Assembly (NCBI GenBank): GCA_930367215.1
Contig: OV884059.1
Span: forward strand, 156,610,511-156,674,510
Length of the DNA stretch: 64,000 bases
Direction: 5' to 3'
Source: Pollenia angustigena
Taxonomy: Eukaryota > Arthropoda > Insecta > Diptera > Polleniidae
Part shown: positions 1-12,065 of the stretch, piece by piece
How the letters are laid out: every line of letters starts with the position of its first letter
How positions within the stretch are numbered: position 1 is the stretch's first letter
The notes under the pieces: model-generated
Seen by the model: only the letters and a program-made list of their open reading frames with translations
Told to the model about the DNA's origin: nothing
Databases searched by the model: none
Program-made: the position numbers and the translations under genes

Positions 1-160
1 CTGTCAGCTTAACATTCGGCACAATAGCTAAAAGATGAAATAGTGTTACTCACATTCCCAAATTCTTGGAAAGACGATATATGTGCCTCCTTTTTGTAAA
101 CTTATATTTGCAAACTTATATTTTCTTCACTGCCCCGTCTTATTTTTGTTCGCATTATTA

Positions 161-421
161 AGGCCCAACTATAATATGCTTAAGTTGGCTTAAGCAACTG
201 TGCGAATACATGCAAATCATATGTGTTAAACCATATAAAGAACTTTTTGATAACTTTTTGGAATTTGAAATTTGCTTAAGCAAGTGAGGACCTGATCGCA
301 CTTTCCGTACGGAATCAAATGTTTTGGATTTGTTTTTGTTTTTTTTTAAATAAATTTACCACGCTTTTCGTTAATTTTTGACGGAAGCTTAAGCAAGCTT
401 ATGCATATTATAGTTTGGCCT
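161..421. mobile_element. MITE, AGGCCCAACTATAA family, copy 1
   Basis: A 261-bp non-coding element with terminal inverted repeats: it opens AGGCCCAACTATAATATGC and closes with the reverse complement of AGGCCAAACTATAATATGC. The motif TTAAGCAA recurs just inside both ends. A second copy (25441-25703) has the same ends and a similar interior, so this is a dispersed family. No coding capacity. Superfamily not determined; a TA duplication is possible but the AT-rich flank makes it uncertain. Confidence 0.85.
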
Positions 422-1675
422 ATACACTTTGTAATTCATTTTTTACTCTCAAATTACTTCATAAGGTTTTCTAAAGGCGAATTCACTTCACTTAATACAT
501 ATAACATTTTTCTTTTATTGTGAAAAACATTAACGTTAATCGCCATTTTTTAATGTTTACATTTATTTTTCGCTTTAGTGTTGCCAAGTTTATTTTCGAT
601 TTGAGAATTGAGAACAATTTTATATTGATAAAACATTGTATGTCAAATGTTAATTTTCAAATCATTATCAATTTGAATTTGAATTCAAAAATGTTAAAAT
701 TAAACAATTGAAAAAGGTTTGAGAATTATAGTTCATGCCAAATGATAAAGTCATTTCATATCAAAGGTTGGACTTCGTGATTGTTAAGGTAGTGTTGGCG
801 ATACAAGCAAATACTAAAGAGAAGTGTGAACGAATTTACGTAAGTGTGTGAACGTTTAGAATGCTTTTTTACTATAGGGAAAGTGCAGGTATAAAAAATA
901 CACTCAAAAATTAACAAGGGAGTGAAAAATACACACTGCAATGAGAGTGAGAGCAAAAATAAACCCATTCTTGATTATTTTAATGTGAGTTTGGGATTTG
1001 TATGTAGGTATAAAATATTTTGCATGTTTATCTCTTTGACAATATTGCAACAACAAGTCTTTGTAAAAACAATTCCTTTCTGCTTTTTGTTGAGAATGCT
1101 ATGATTTTCAAAAGATTTTTTAATCATTATCAACCGTTTGTCGTTTTAGAAAAGGGTTTGATTTCAAGTCATTTTCAATTTGAAATCAAACCTCCTTGTT
1201 TGTTGGGACAGTATAGCGATTAAAAAAGATCAATGATTTAAATGTGTGTGTTCACATGGAATTGTGCAGGTCTCTGGTATTTAGGGAAGAATATGATTTT
1301 TGATTGACTGCGTAGGTGTCTCACACCAAAGTAAGCGTCACAAAGTAAGCATCACAAATTCTTTGTATGTGTCCACTATGTTATACATTAAAGTGTAGGG
1401 AATTGTCTCTAGACTTTAAAAAACTGATACTTTTTAAAATCGGTTTATAATTAAGAATTCTGGATCGTTTTTATTTTTTGTGATAACTAAGGTGCCCTAC
1501 TTTGGGAACCTTTGGCTTGGCTCCTACCCTGATAAGTATGAAGAATCTAAATCAAAAACTTATTTTTTTTTATATAATCTTCTACTGTGCGATGAACTAG
1601 CATCACTAGTATCATTAGAACCTTTCTTTCTAGCTTACGTAGATGCTTTCTAATCCAAATTTTGATGTTTTAAAC
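422..1675. other. AT-rich sequence without recognised feature
   Basis: Only short, biased open frames occur here, with no conserved motif, inverted repeat or microsatellite of note. I see no support for a gene. Confidence 0.5.
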
Positions 1676-1875
1676 AGGCTAAAATTAATCGAATTTATTT
1701 TTTATTAAATTATCTTTATGAAGAAAGTAATTTTACAACATGAAATTAATTAAAATTTATTGATAATTTTTCATCCTTGACCGCGCTGGGAATCGAACCC
1801 GGGAAGAAAAAGGAGAGCTTTTTCTGTATATATCTCGGCTATTTATGAAATGTTGATATAAATATACACAGCCTT
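1676..1875 (-). mobile_element. tRNA-derived SINE, minus strand
   Basis: Read on the minus strand there is a Pol III B box, GGGTTCGATTCCCAGC, at about 1786-1801, followed by an AT-rich body (1676-1775) that is repeated at 26830-26935 and again, in plus orientation, at 57216-57320. The shared body plus a tRNA-like head defines a tRNA-derived SINE. The A box side is degraded. Confidence 0.7.
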
Positions 1876-4029
1876 ATTTATAAGAAATAATACAGGTTAA
1901 TAAAAGGTTTATGAAACGGATTTTTTATGGAAATTCGATTAATAAACCTTGTTACACCCATTTTATTTTTTTATGAATAAAAATGATAGTATATAAAAGC
2001 ACCTATATCCAAGAATCATTTATTTGTTTTTAAAAATTTTATCAATAGCCAATGTTTTGGTTTTAGTTTATGCAAAAAGCCAATCCCTTATATTGTGTAT
2101 TTTTATTTTTTAACCAGCTAGCGAGAAAAATCGAGACCCACATTAAAGGCAAACTCTCGAAATGTTTATTTTGCCTTTGTACTTTTACCCAAAAGAACCC
2201 TGCGCGAAATTTGTGTCAATTGTTCCTAAAGCACTTGTCCCGTGACCAGTTAAATCAAGGTGAAAACAATACATATCACTTTATTAGTGATAATGCGTTT
2301 AAAGTGTAGTTACTCCAGAGAAAAGGTAATTGACACTAAACTAGTCATGAAGATAATATCTGGTTCTATTACTTTACATAAAGGGGATCTGTCATATAAA
2401 CTTGGTTCACTCGGGACAATATCTTAGACAAGCATTACAATAGCCAAATTTGAATGCGTCCATTTAGGTTTTTTTACTAACTATAGCTATAAAGTTTCGA
2501 AAAGGTGCTAATCACCGTGTTAAAGTGACAAGTCCCCTTAATATAAAGTGTTAAAATTATATCCGGTCCCTCCACTTTAGAACTGTCACGTGCAAGTTTG
2601 ATAGAAGTTACCTTTCCCCTAGGGAAGAGCTAGTTAAAAAAGCAAAACTTAAAATCAAACAAAGAAAATTCTTCCCTGGCTGGTAGTGATTTATGTTAGG
2701 TAAAAAGGCCGGTGCGAAGTTGATTCTCACACTCCAACCAGAGACCGGTATGGTCCATTGTGAAAAATACTGATTTAAGAAAACGAAGAGACCGCAAAAG
2801 CTGCACAAACTAAGTTCGAATATAAGCCGAAGTACCTGTAAGTAGGAGCCAAAGTAACCGCCAACATTATCGTCAATGGTTTTTGCCATTGTCAAAAAAA
2901 AAAAAAAAAAAAAAAATATTGGCAAGATTCAGAGTGCCCTTTAAAAAGTTACGCTTTAAAGCAGTGTGTTTATTTTGCTACTTTTTTTTTTGAAATGTGT
3001 GGGGTTTTTAGTTTCATCGCTTGTTAGCTTTTGTTTTAGCTTCGTTATGGACTTGTCAAATTCTACAAAAATTAAAATATTCTTCTAGAAACTTCCGATT
3101 TATTTTGCCTTTTTCTGAAATTTTCCGATATTAACAACAATAAAATTTCTTGTTCCTCTGTACAAAATAATGTTTAAGCAAAAATAATAAGAATTGTAAT
3201 ATAAAGAAACCATTATTTAATAACTCTGCCTGATTTAAGTTATGACAAGAATTCACCTACCACCCTCACAAACACACACACACACGCCAATGCGTATGAA
3301 ATGGTCCTTCCACTCAAAATTGATTTTTGAAAGTGGCGCGTGCAGTACAGAAAATATTTTGTCTGGACAAACAAAGTTAATTAAAGATTGTCTTTATTTT
3401 CCAATATTCAAATAAAAAAAAATAAAAAACAATAATTCCTTTTTTGGGCGTGTGAATTCATAAAAAAAAACAAATATTCCTTTAATGTCAATCAACTCTC
3501 CCCCTTTTTCAGTTACTTCGCGCTATGCCAAACACCCTTCACAGCTGCTGTTTTCTTAAAAATTTAAACTCTAGTAGGAGACTGAGAAATGATAATGAAG
3601 AAACTGATCACGATCATGATCTTCGTCATCATCATGCATCATTTCTTTGCATGATGGCGCACAGGTGTAGGCAGGTGTTTTAATTGTTTGTATCAATTTG
3701 TTGTAGATGGATGGGTGCATTCATTTCTTTTACTATTTTTTTTTATTTTCTTTTTTCAACATTTTCCATTCGATTGTCTTTTTTGTGGCATGTGCCTTCA
3801 CACACTGCATTTTGTCATGATTAATGAAGTAAAACCATCCATTCGTTGGAGTTTGTATTTTGTTCTTTTTTTTGTTTAATATAATTAAGGTTTAATTGAA
3901 AGAAAACCTTAAGGAAATTTGTGTAGTATTTTGGGTAAATTTAATTTTCCAACATTAATAAAAGAGGAAGAGAATGTTATACTTGTAAAACGGCAATTCG
4001 AAACACATGCTATGGCTGTTAAAGGTCCT
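1876..4029. other. AT-rich sequence, homopolymers and a short AC microsatellite
   Basis: Contains an A tract near 2894-2916, a short (AC)n run near 3275 and many T-rich stretches. Two loosely similar segments occur near 2350 and 2560. The 105-codon frame on the minus strand (2608-2925) starts inside the poly-A/T tract and shows no motif; I do not call it a gene. Confidence 0.5.
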
Positions 4030-4038
4030 TAAAGAAAC

Positions 4039-5171
4039 GGCGGTGCGAAAAATGATCCCAGGAAATATGGCCCCAAAAGGAGAATGAAAAACGGCCCCAA
4101 CATTTTACATGAGACACAACAACACGCAATTTTGGCGCAATTTTTTTGTTTTTTTTTTTGGGTTATTATTCATTTTTTCGTTAGGGTGTTTTTGCATTTT
4201 AAGTGGAATGAAAAATGACCCCAATATCAAGGAATGAAAAATGGCCCAAAATAAAATCACAATTTTTACTTTGGGGCTATTTTTCATCTACTAATAAAAA
4301 ATGCAAGTTTAAAGAAATGAAAAATCACCCCAAACATTTTTACACAAATTTTATAAAATTCTATGTAAAAGTTTCTAGGGATAACATAAAAAACCCGAAT
4401 TCTTATACCAAAGTAGAGAAAATCCTTGCCGGTTATGCAGAGATGCTTTAGTTAGCGAAGCCGGTGTTTGTTATACCAAAGAGTAAAAAATCCTTGAGCC
4501 CGGCCCAAGGCCGGCTATTACGAGAAGAGTTCCTTATACCATAGAAAAGAAAATCCTTGCGCCCGGCCGAAGGCCGGCTATGTAGTGAAGCTTTAGTGAG
4601 CGAAGCCAGTGTTCGTTATACCAAAGAGAAGAAAATCATTTCACCCGGCCGAAGGCCGGCTATACAGAGAAGCTTTAGTTAGCGAAGTCAGTGTTCGTTA
4701 TACCATAGAGAAAAAAATCCTTGCGCCCGGCCGAAGGCCGGTTATAACGTAGAGCTTTAGTAAGCAAAGCCAGTGTTCGTTATACCATAGAGAAAAAAAT
4801 CCTTGTGCATGGCCGAAAGCCCAACCGTGCTATCAATCGTACGATTTTTAAAACCAAAACTGTATAATTATCCGGATTTTGAAATCGGGATTCTAAATTT
4901 GGGATTTTTAGTTTTGGGCATATGAACTCCACCGAAAATGTTTAATGTAACTTTCTTTGTGTTCTTTTTTGGGGTTAAAATTCATTATAAATTTTGAGGT
5001 GATTTTAGGGTCATATTTCATTTTATTTTTAGGGTTATTTTTCATTTTTTTGGGTAATTTTTCATTAAAAAAATGAGGCCATATTGCATTATGAAAAATA
5101 GTCCCAAATTTGTGGTCAATTTTCATTTATTTTTTGGGGCCATATTTCCTGGGGCCATATTTCGCAGCGCC
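4039..5171. mobile_element. Foldback/Mutator-like element with 9-bp target duplication
   Basis: A 1133-bp element whose left end begins GGCGGTGCGAAAAATGA and whose right end is the inverse of GGCGCTGCGAAATATGG. It is flanked by a perfect 9-bp direct repeat, TAAAGAAAC, at 4030-4038 and 5172-5180. The long inverted arms are built from many short sub-repeats of the type GAAAAATGGCCCC and its complement, and the centre is a GC-rich minisatellite. Nine-base duplications and arms made of sub-repeats are known for Drosophila Foldback and for Mutator-like elements. There is no transposase frame, so the element is non-autonomous. The superfamily label is inference. Confidence 0.8.
4400..4825. repeat. 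82-bp minisatellite with GC hairpins
   Basis: About five tandem units inside the Foldback-like element. Spacing between the GTTCGTTATACCA motifs (4611, 4693, 4774) is 81-82 bp, with one 64-bp unit at 4465-4529. Most units carry the hyphenated palindrome CCGGCCGAAGGCCGG, a 6-bp GC stem with a 3-nt loop. This is strikingly GC-rich against the surrounding AT DNA. Confidence 0.85.
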
Positions 5172-5180
5172 TAAAGAAAC

Positions 5181-6035
5181 AAGTGATAGTTATTTAGTAG
5201 TTTGCTGAATAAATTAGGGATAATCTTCATTAGTATTAACAGTTTAAGCATAAAATGAAAGTAGATTAGTGATAAAAGAAGTCTCCCAAAGGAACTTTGC
5301 AAAGTTGTTTTATTTTTGTGGTCTCTTTACCTGATCATTTTTGAATCCCAATAACTGTTCTTTTTTTTTATTAAATATTTTTAAAAAGGTTTACATAATG
5401 AAATGAAAATTTCACACGATTAAAAATATCATATGTATCCCAAATATACATAAAAGTACGTAAGTCTGTGTTCATACGGCTCTTGTCTTATTGACATGAT
5501 TGCTACTTTATAGGTGAGAGGGACGAGGGCAAAAGAAACGAGTACACAGATGCATGTACTGTCTTTACTTTTTGCTTTTTCATTCGTTGTTTAATTTTGT
5601 TATTGTTTTCTATATCAAAAAAGCACATGTCGTCAACATGACATGAATCATTTGAACGCCAATTCATGTTCAAAGAAGAAAAAGGAAGAATCTTGTCAAT
5701 AAGACATGAGCCGTATGAACTCAAAGTAAGATGCAGAACTCGTTTGTTACAAAATTAAAAATATGAGATGACAATTGATTCTAACAGTTCTTTTAACGCT
5801 TTATGAGAAGATTTATACAAATTGTAAAGAACATTTACTTTTTGATGTTTTTCCAGGGACCTGCAATGATACAACCAGTATATTTCCTCTCGTAAAGCGC
5901 CAAAAGAATTGTGAGAATCATTTGTCATCTCGTACTTTTAATTTTGTAACGAAAGAGTTTTGTAACTCAGCTACTCATATAATATATATAATAAGTTTTA
6001 ATAATAAAAATAAAAAAAGTACCAAAAAAGCAATT
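5181..6035. other. AT-rich sequence without recognised feature
   Basis: No gene or element recognised. The two short frames here (73 and 91 codons) have no family resemblance. The segment CGGCTC/GAGCCG with ATGAACTC near 5474 and 5708 forms a weak inverted pair about 230 bp apart. Confidence 0.4.
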
Positions 6036-7800
6036 TTTTTGACATCTTAAAAAGTACCCCATATTCTTATCTGGACCATATGCAATCTTTATAAAAAATT
6101 TAACCAAATAAGAATATGTACCAATTTCATATCGTTTTTACCCCTTAAAAAATCTGTATAATTAATTTGTCAAGAAGAGAAAAAGTACCAAAAGTACCAA
6201 TCTTTGACGTTTTTTACTTCTTAAACAGTACACTATACTCTAATCTGGGCCATATGCTTTCTCTATAATAAATTCATCAAAAAGAGAAAAAGTGCCAGAG
6301 GCAAAAGAGTACCAGAAATATCAGATTTTTCTCATTTTAGGCCCCCATAAAATACGTTTTTACCCCCTAAAAGAACCTTATTTTTATTCTGGACCATTTG
6401 CAATATATATTACGAATGGAGAAAAAGTACCAATAGTACCAATTTTTTCACGTTTTTACCTCACAAAAGATACCCCATATTTTAATCTGGGCCATATGCT
6501 TTCTCTAATCTGTATACAAAATTTTCAAAGTTACCTAAAGTTCCATTTTTTCCCGTTTTTATCACTTAAAAAATACCCTGTATTTTAATCTCTATCGCAT
6601 GCAATCTGTATTCAAAATTTATCAAAATGAGAACAAGTTCCTATTTTATCCCGTTTTTACCCCTTAAAAAGTTCCTAATATTTTAGCCTGGACCATATGC
6701 AATCTGTATACAAAATTTATTAAAATGAGAAAAAGTACCTATATTATCCCGTAATTTTCCGCTTAAAAGTACCTCATATTTTATTCTGGACCATTTGCAA
6801 TCTGTATAACGAATTTATAAAAAAAAGAGAAAAAGTACCAATAGTACCAATTTTTCACGTTTTTACCTCGCAAAAGATACCTCATATTTTAATCTGGGCC
6901 ATATGCTTTCTCTAATCTGTATACAAAATTTTCAAAGTTACCTAAAGTTCCATTTTTTCCCCATTTTTATCACTTAAAAAATACCCTGTATTTTAATCTC
7001 TATAGTATGCAATCTGTATTCAAAATTTATTAAAATGAGAAAATGTACCTATATTATCCCGTAATTTTCCCCTTAAAAGTACCTCATATTTTATTCTGGA
7101 CCATTTGCAATCGGTATAACAAATTTATAAAAAAGAAAAAAAGTACCAATAGTACCAATTTTTCATGTTTTTACCTCTCAAAAGATACCCCATATCTTAA
7201 TCTGGGCCATATGCTTTCTCTAATATGTACATATGTATAAAAAATTTTCAAAATTACCAAAAGTACCAATTTTTCCCCGTTTTGATCACATAAAAAATAC
7301 CCCGTATTTTAATCTCGACTGTATGCAATCTGTATACAAAATTTATTAAAATGAGAAAAAGGACCTATATTATCCCGTTTTTACCCCTTAAATAGTACCT
7401 TATATTTTAATCTGAACAGTATTGCTTAGAACTAATATAATAAATTTATCAAATAGGTATAAAGTACCAAAAGTACCAATTTTTCCAAGTTTTTACCTCT
7501 TAAAAGGCTAGCTAAACTTTAATCTGGGCCATATGCTTTCTGTATAACAAATTAATCGAAGACAGAAAAATTACCAGGGGCAAAAGAGTACTAAAAATAC
7601 CAGCTTTTCGTAATTTTTTGGCCCCAGACAATACACTGTTAAAGCTAATGTAGGCTTTAATATGTTTGTACATATAACGAATTTATCGGAAATAGAAAAA
7701 GCACCATTTTCAAAGTACCAAAAGTACCAATTATTTCCGTTTTTACGCCTTACGAAGTACCCTATATTTTAATATGGACCATATGCATATCGTCTACCAA
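6036..7800. repeat. Satellite, ~103-bp monomer with higher-order repeats
   Basis: Diverged tandem array. Each monomer runs roughly: AAAAAGTACC, a TTTTTACCCC-like block, ATATTTTAATCTGG, then a CCATATGC or CCATTTGC block and a GTATAAC/ATACAAAATTT block. The variant GCCATATGCTTTCT recurs at 6249, 6491, 6898, 7206 and 7528; the 407- and 308-bp spacings are four and three times ~103 bp. The variant GGACCATTTGCAAT recurs at about 6400, 6785 and 7095. Different monomer types alternate in a fixed order, so part of the array is a trimer-based higher-order repeat. Confidence 0.85.
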
Positions 7801-8870
7801 ATTTGATCTAAATCCATTAAACGGTCTGTCATAAACTATGTATAGTCGAGCGTACCACCTTACAAGCACAAAAGAGTGCGCCGTGCACCCCTTAATACAA
7901 AATATTTTTGCAAGGCGGTTTCAAAAATTTTTTTTATATATTTTTTTTTAACCCAACTTTAATTCGCCGAAAGAATTATTATCCTTTGCAATAAAAGAAA
8001 TCAATACTTCCTCTTTTTTCGTTAATTATTAATAAAACAAACTTAAAATGTTTGATCAAGAAAAGGGTTCATTATACTGCTTCTTATACAAAAGTCGCAT
8101 ACATTTTTTTATTTTGAACAAATTGCTAGTTTAGAGTTTATTTCATTTTTAACGGCACGAGTGTGATTATTTATACTCGCAAGTATTTATGAATGCACCT
8201 GTTTTTATTTTATTTTATGAATACTTTTTTTTATTGTTTTGTTTGGTTGGTAGACGACGACAGATCACAAAATGCAGAGAGAATGGGGTCATTAAACGAT
8301 CTTAACGTTGTTAATATAACAGCAAAACGACAACGACAACAACAATAAAAAATTTATTTACTAACAAAAAACAGCAAAACGGAGAATGAACTCTGTTACT
8401 CAAGTAGAAACAAAAAAAATAATGTTTAAAACAGCTGATGTTGCTACATTGTACTGCTGCTTCTGTCAATGATTTTGTTGTTGTTATTGCTGCTGCCAAA
8501 AAGCAGTAGCAGGTCTACAAACACCACCATCACAACTTAATTGTAAGTTGTGAAAGTGGTAGAATGCAGAGTCGAAGTACGAGATCTTCGACGGCTTGTA
8601 AGTGCGCTACAAACTCTTAAACAAACTTTTGGGACACTTTTGAAGTCATTCATATGTTAAGTGTTACAAGCCAGACTTGGGCAAATTCATTAAAGCAGCT
8701 AATGCATTGACAATTTTTAAAATTTGAGCCAAATGAATAAACACGCAAGTTAATTGAATCATTACTGAATTAAAGACACAGTTGAGTTGAAATTTAAACA
8801 ACTGAACTTTTCAACTACTAGTGGCGAGTTGTAAATAATTTATGTTTTTGTTAATCACACTACATCGAGG
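7801..8870. other. AT-rich sequence with short CAA-type runs
   Basis: Contains a CAACGACAACAACAA run near 8326-8346 and GTTGTTGTTATTGCTGCTG near 8476. No gene or mobile element was recognised. Confidence 0.4.
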
Positions 8871-8879
8871 ACCATTTAA

Positions 8880-10335
8880 GCAACTAAATGTTGTCAACAG
8901 GGCGGCGTCCTATCGCCTCTTTTGTGGACTTTGGTCATCGATGAGCTACTGGTCTTCCGAACTCATGGCTATGCAGAGAGAGGGGGCTTAATACGAACCC
9001 CACGAAAACTATTCTTGTACCATTCACCAGATGTCGAGTTTCTTAATGGTACGCTTGTCGGTTTCTGTAATGAGGTGAAATACTTGGGGATTATTCTGGA
9101 TAAAACCCTTAGCTAGACCGCTCAGTTAACCCATGTCGTCACCAGAAGGGAAACAAGGGCAATATGTATATGCCTGCATTAGACTCTTCGGGAAGACATG
9201 GGGTCTGCATCCTAGAATAGTCTACTGGTGGGTTTTTACGATAAATAGCAAAATCTTTACCTATGCTGCCCTCCTAAGAAAGAAAGTCACACTCCATTTT
9301 AGTAGCGTTAAGCCGAGTAGGAAAAATACTACTCGCGAGCACAATGCGATTTAATTGTCGAGTTTTAAAAATTTGTGCACAGAGTTTTATTTTTATGCTC
9401 GCCAGCACAAATTTTAAAACGAGAGAATTGATTGAATTGTGCTCGCGAGAAGAATTTTTTTCTACCCTGCTTAAAACTACTAAAATGCAAATGTGACTTT
9501 CTTTCTTAGGAGGGTTAAGGCTTAATTATACTGGACAAGGTTTATTGGCTGATCTGTGTATCGATCACGGTCGCCATGAAGAGCTTTCCTACTCTGGCTT
9601 TAGAAGCTATCCTTCACGTTCCTCTTTTACACATATCTGTAAAGGAGGAGGCCTGCAGGTGTGCTAGCAGAATGCCTTAGAATACAAGATAGGTGACTCG
9701 TGGCTTGCGTGCGGATCCTTCAAATTCTTGGGAATGATCCATACATATTGGTTAGTGATCTTATGCTGCCTAGTCGGGTATTGGGTCCTTATACAAGATA
9801 GAGACCAATGCGCGGACCAATTCTGGTTCGAAACAGACGAATGCTGATGCTGGTGCGCTCTTGGAGGTGAAGTTCAGGTTAGTCACTGTTTTACATCTCT
9901 GAACGAGCTGCGGAATAACAAAGACCAGAATTTGTGTTGGGTACTAGGCCATGAGGGCACGAAAGGGCTTACTGCTTGGTAACATGGGCGCTCGTCGTCT
10001 ATTTATAGGCCCTTTCTTGGGCATCAATGTCGATCACATTAAGGGGGACGATACAAACATGGTCCGAACATGAATTCATACATACATACATTGGACATCC
10101 GTGTTCTGGGCTAAGACAGTCCAAGAGATTTGTGGCCCTGTCCCGGGGCAAGGAAGGTAAGCTTCTTCTGCTTAAGAAGGCAGAACTTAGGCTACTTGTT
10201 GTAATATTTACGGAGCGCTGTGGTCTTAGATACCACCTGTTTGCAATGGGTAATGCATGTACCAAGATATGCAGAGTTTGTAATTTTGATGACGAATTGT
10301 GCTCTGCTGCTGTCCCGTCAAATGAGGGCAAATGA
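8880..10335 (+). pseudogene. Non-LTR retrotransposon fragment (R1/LOA-like), RT to C-terminal zinc motif
   Basis: Degenerate remains of a LINE polyprotein in shifting frames. At 8888-9110 the protein reads QQGGVLSPLLWTLVIDELL, then EVKYLGIILDKTLS, which are the QG block and the post-palm YLGI block of reverse transcriptase. The YADD catalytic segment between them is lost: the reading goes straight from HGYAE to the later blocks. FGKTWGLHPRIVYW follows at about 9190. A MITE splits the sequence at 9270-9513. Around 9820-9960 there are RNase H-region remnants, and at 10100-10335 the C-terminal region KRFVALSRGK...AELRLLVVIFTERCGLRYHL...CRVC with the start of a cysteine knuckle. Dead copy; clade assignment is by motif memory and moderately sure. 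Confidence 0.8.
9270..9513. mobile_element. Palindromic MITE inside the LINE relic
   Basis: Perfect 22-bp terminal inverted repeats beginning CCTCCTAAGAAAGAAAGTC, continuing inward as imperfect arms with ATTTTAGTAG and CTCGCGAGCACAAT on both sides. It interrupts the LINE between its TYAAL block (ending about 9269) and the following NYTGQG-like reading (from about 9514). About 244 bp, non-coding, superfamily unknown. Confidence 0.85.
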
Positions 10336-12065
10336 CTGTAAATTTTAAATTTTCACCAGGCTGGTTAATAAATAGGCTTTATACGTAGCCTGAACCTGAC
10401 ATGGTGAGATACATAGGCGGCACAAAAGATACTCTACATATATGTATATCTAATCGCTTTAAAACGGTGTTGTATACACTAATACAAAAATTCATAATTG
10501 TAACTGAACTAGAGTGTTTACAAACGCTTTAAATATACCTGTTATAGGGTACATAAGTAATAAAAAATTAACGTATTACAAAAGGTAAATGCTGTAAATA
10601 CTTGTTATGGTTGTGTGGTAACAACGTCGTCGACAACATTAACAATAACAACAGCAGCAGCAGCAGCAACAACAACAACAACAATATCAACCCTAATTCT
10701 CTAAACATGCAATTATTAAGCATCATCGTCATTATTGTTTTTGTTGTTGTTTAACAAAATTGTTAAAAACGACATCTGTTTCGAATAAAACAACTAAAAA
10801 AAAAAATAAAAAACTTATTATTATTATTTTTTTTTCTTGTTCAATTCAACCGACTCATGTTGAAATTACAATCAAAATGATGCAAGTGCAGCATCATGTA
10901 GTGGAACTTACTTAAACGAACACTAAGTGGCATGTAGTAAAATTAACTTGACAGCATAATAATAATTTTCTGTTTTTTTTTTCTTCTACAACTTAAACAT
11001 GATTTTTATTGTTGAATTGAAGAAAAGAAAAAAAAGAAAAATTAATGGAAACAATAAAAACTTTTAAAACGTTAATAAGATTGACAAAATGGCTTTGGCA
11101 AGAAGGCCAAATAAAACAATTGTGGTTTCTAAAATTTTATTCAAAAATAAAACTTGCCTGCTTCTTTTTTTCGTATTTAACATGATCAAAACGAAATAGA
11201 AAGAAAAATTCAACTCTTGACCAAAAGGCAGCTGATAAATGAGACAAATTGTGGTTTTAGATGAAAAACAAAAAGTTTTTTTCTTCTCATCTTTATTCTG
11301 TATGATCATCAGGGAAGAATATTATTTTAACGTTTTTTCTTTCTTTTTGTTTTTTTTGGTTAGTGGTTATTTAAACATGTAAATTACGTTTAAAGTTTGT
11401 GATCTTCCAAAGTAAAATAATCCCATGCGTGTGTACAGCTACAAAACGGCTGAAGATAGCAAAAAAAAAAAAAAAAAAAAATTAAAAAAACACTTTGAAA
11501 TCATTGCAAACATTTCTGGTGAATTAACGTGCTACGAATCTTTAATTCAATACTGTTTGTGCCGAATGTCGCATGTATTTGTTTACATGATGATGCACAG
11601 TGGCCAGCAGGCCAACTGCGATCATATTGATCATTTCTTGTCAAAGGCCCTGGCCCTGGTTTAAAGTTATCTTAGAGTTTTTTTAACTTTATAGGGACTT
11701 TGCAAATTTTTTTAAAAAAAGGTGTTAAAGTTGTTTTCAGAAGTCACGTCTCGTTTGATTACACTGTGGAACAGTCATTTTGCGGCCTGGAACTTTATTG
11801 CAAATTTTTTCTAATTTAAGGTCGCTGATTTCAAATCAAATCTCCATTTTTTTCTACCAACTCAACTTTTTGAGATATACCGTTATGTCCAAAATTAAGG
11901 CACTTTCACTACATATATTGGAATAACTTGAAAACAGTTCACCACGTTCAGTTAAAAAAAAACCGAAAATAGGAAATTAATAAAAAATAAAAATACGACA
12001 AAAAAACACAGGTGAAATAAAGAGCGAAAGCATAAGGCAGATAAAAAAATATAGATAAGAGTAGA
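10336..12065. other. AT-rich sequence with CAG/CAA microsatellite
   Basis: A trinucleotide run of CAG then CAA lies at about 10645-10685 and GTT repeats follow near 10735. A 20-base A tract occurs at 11461-11480. The 79-codon frame that crosses this A tract shows no recognisable domain. No gene supported. Confidence 0.5.

Noticed and set aside
2608..2925. 105-codon minus-strand frame
   Set aside because: Its start lies in a homopolymer tract giving a poly-phenylalanine run; no motif and no codon signal.
6036..7800. CRISPR-like array
   Set aside because: Repeats are contiguous diverged monomers without unique spacers, in a eukaryotic context.
10027..10335. Pair of overlapping ~100-codon frames on both strands
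   Set aside because: The plus frame is the LINE C-terminus; the minus frame is its shadow.
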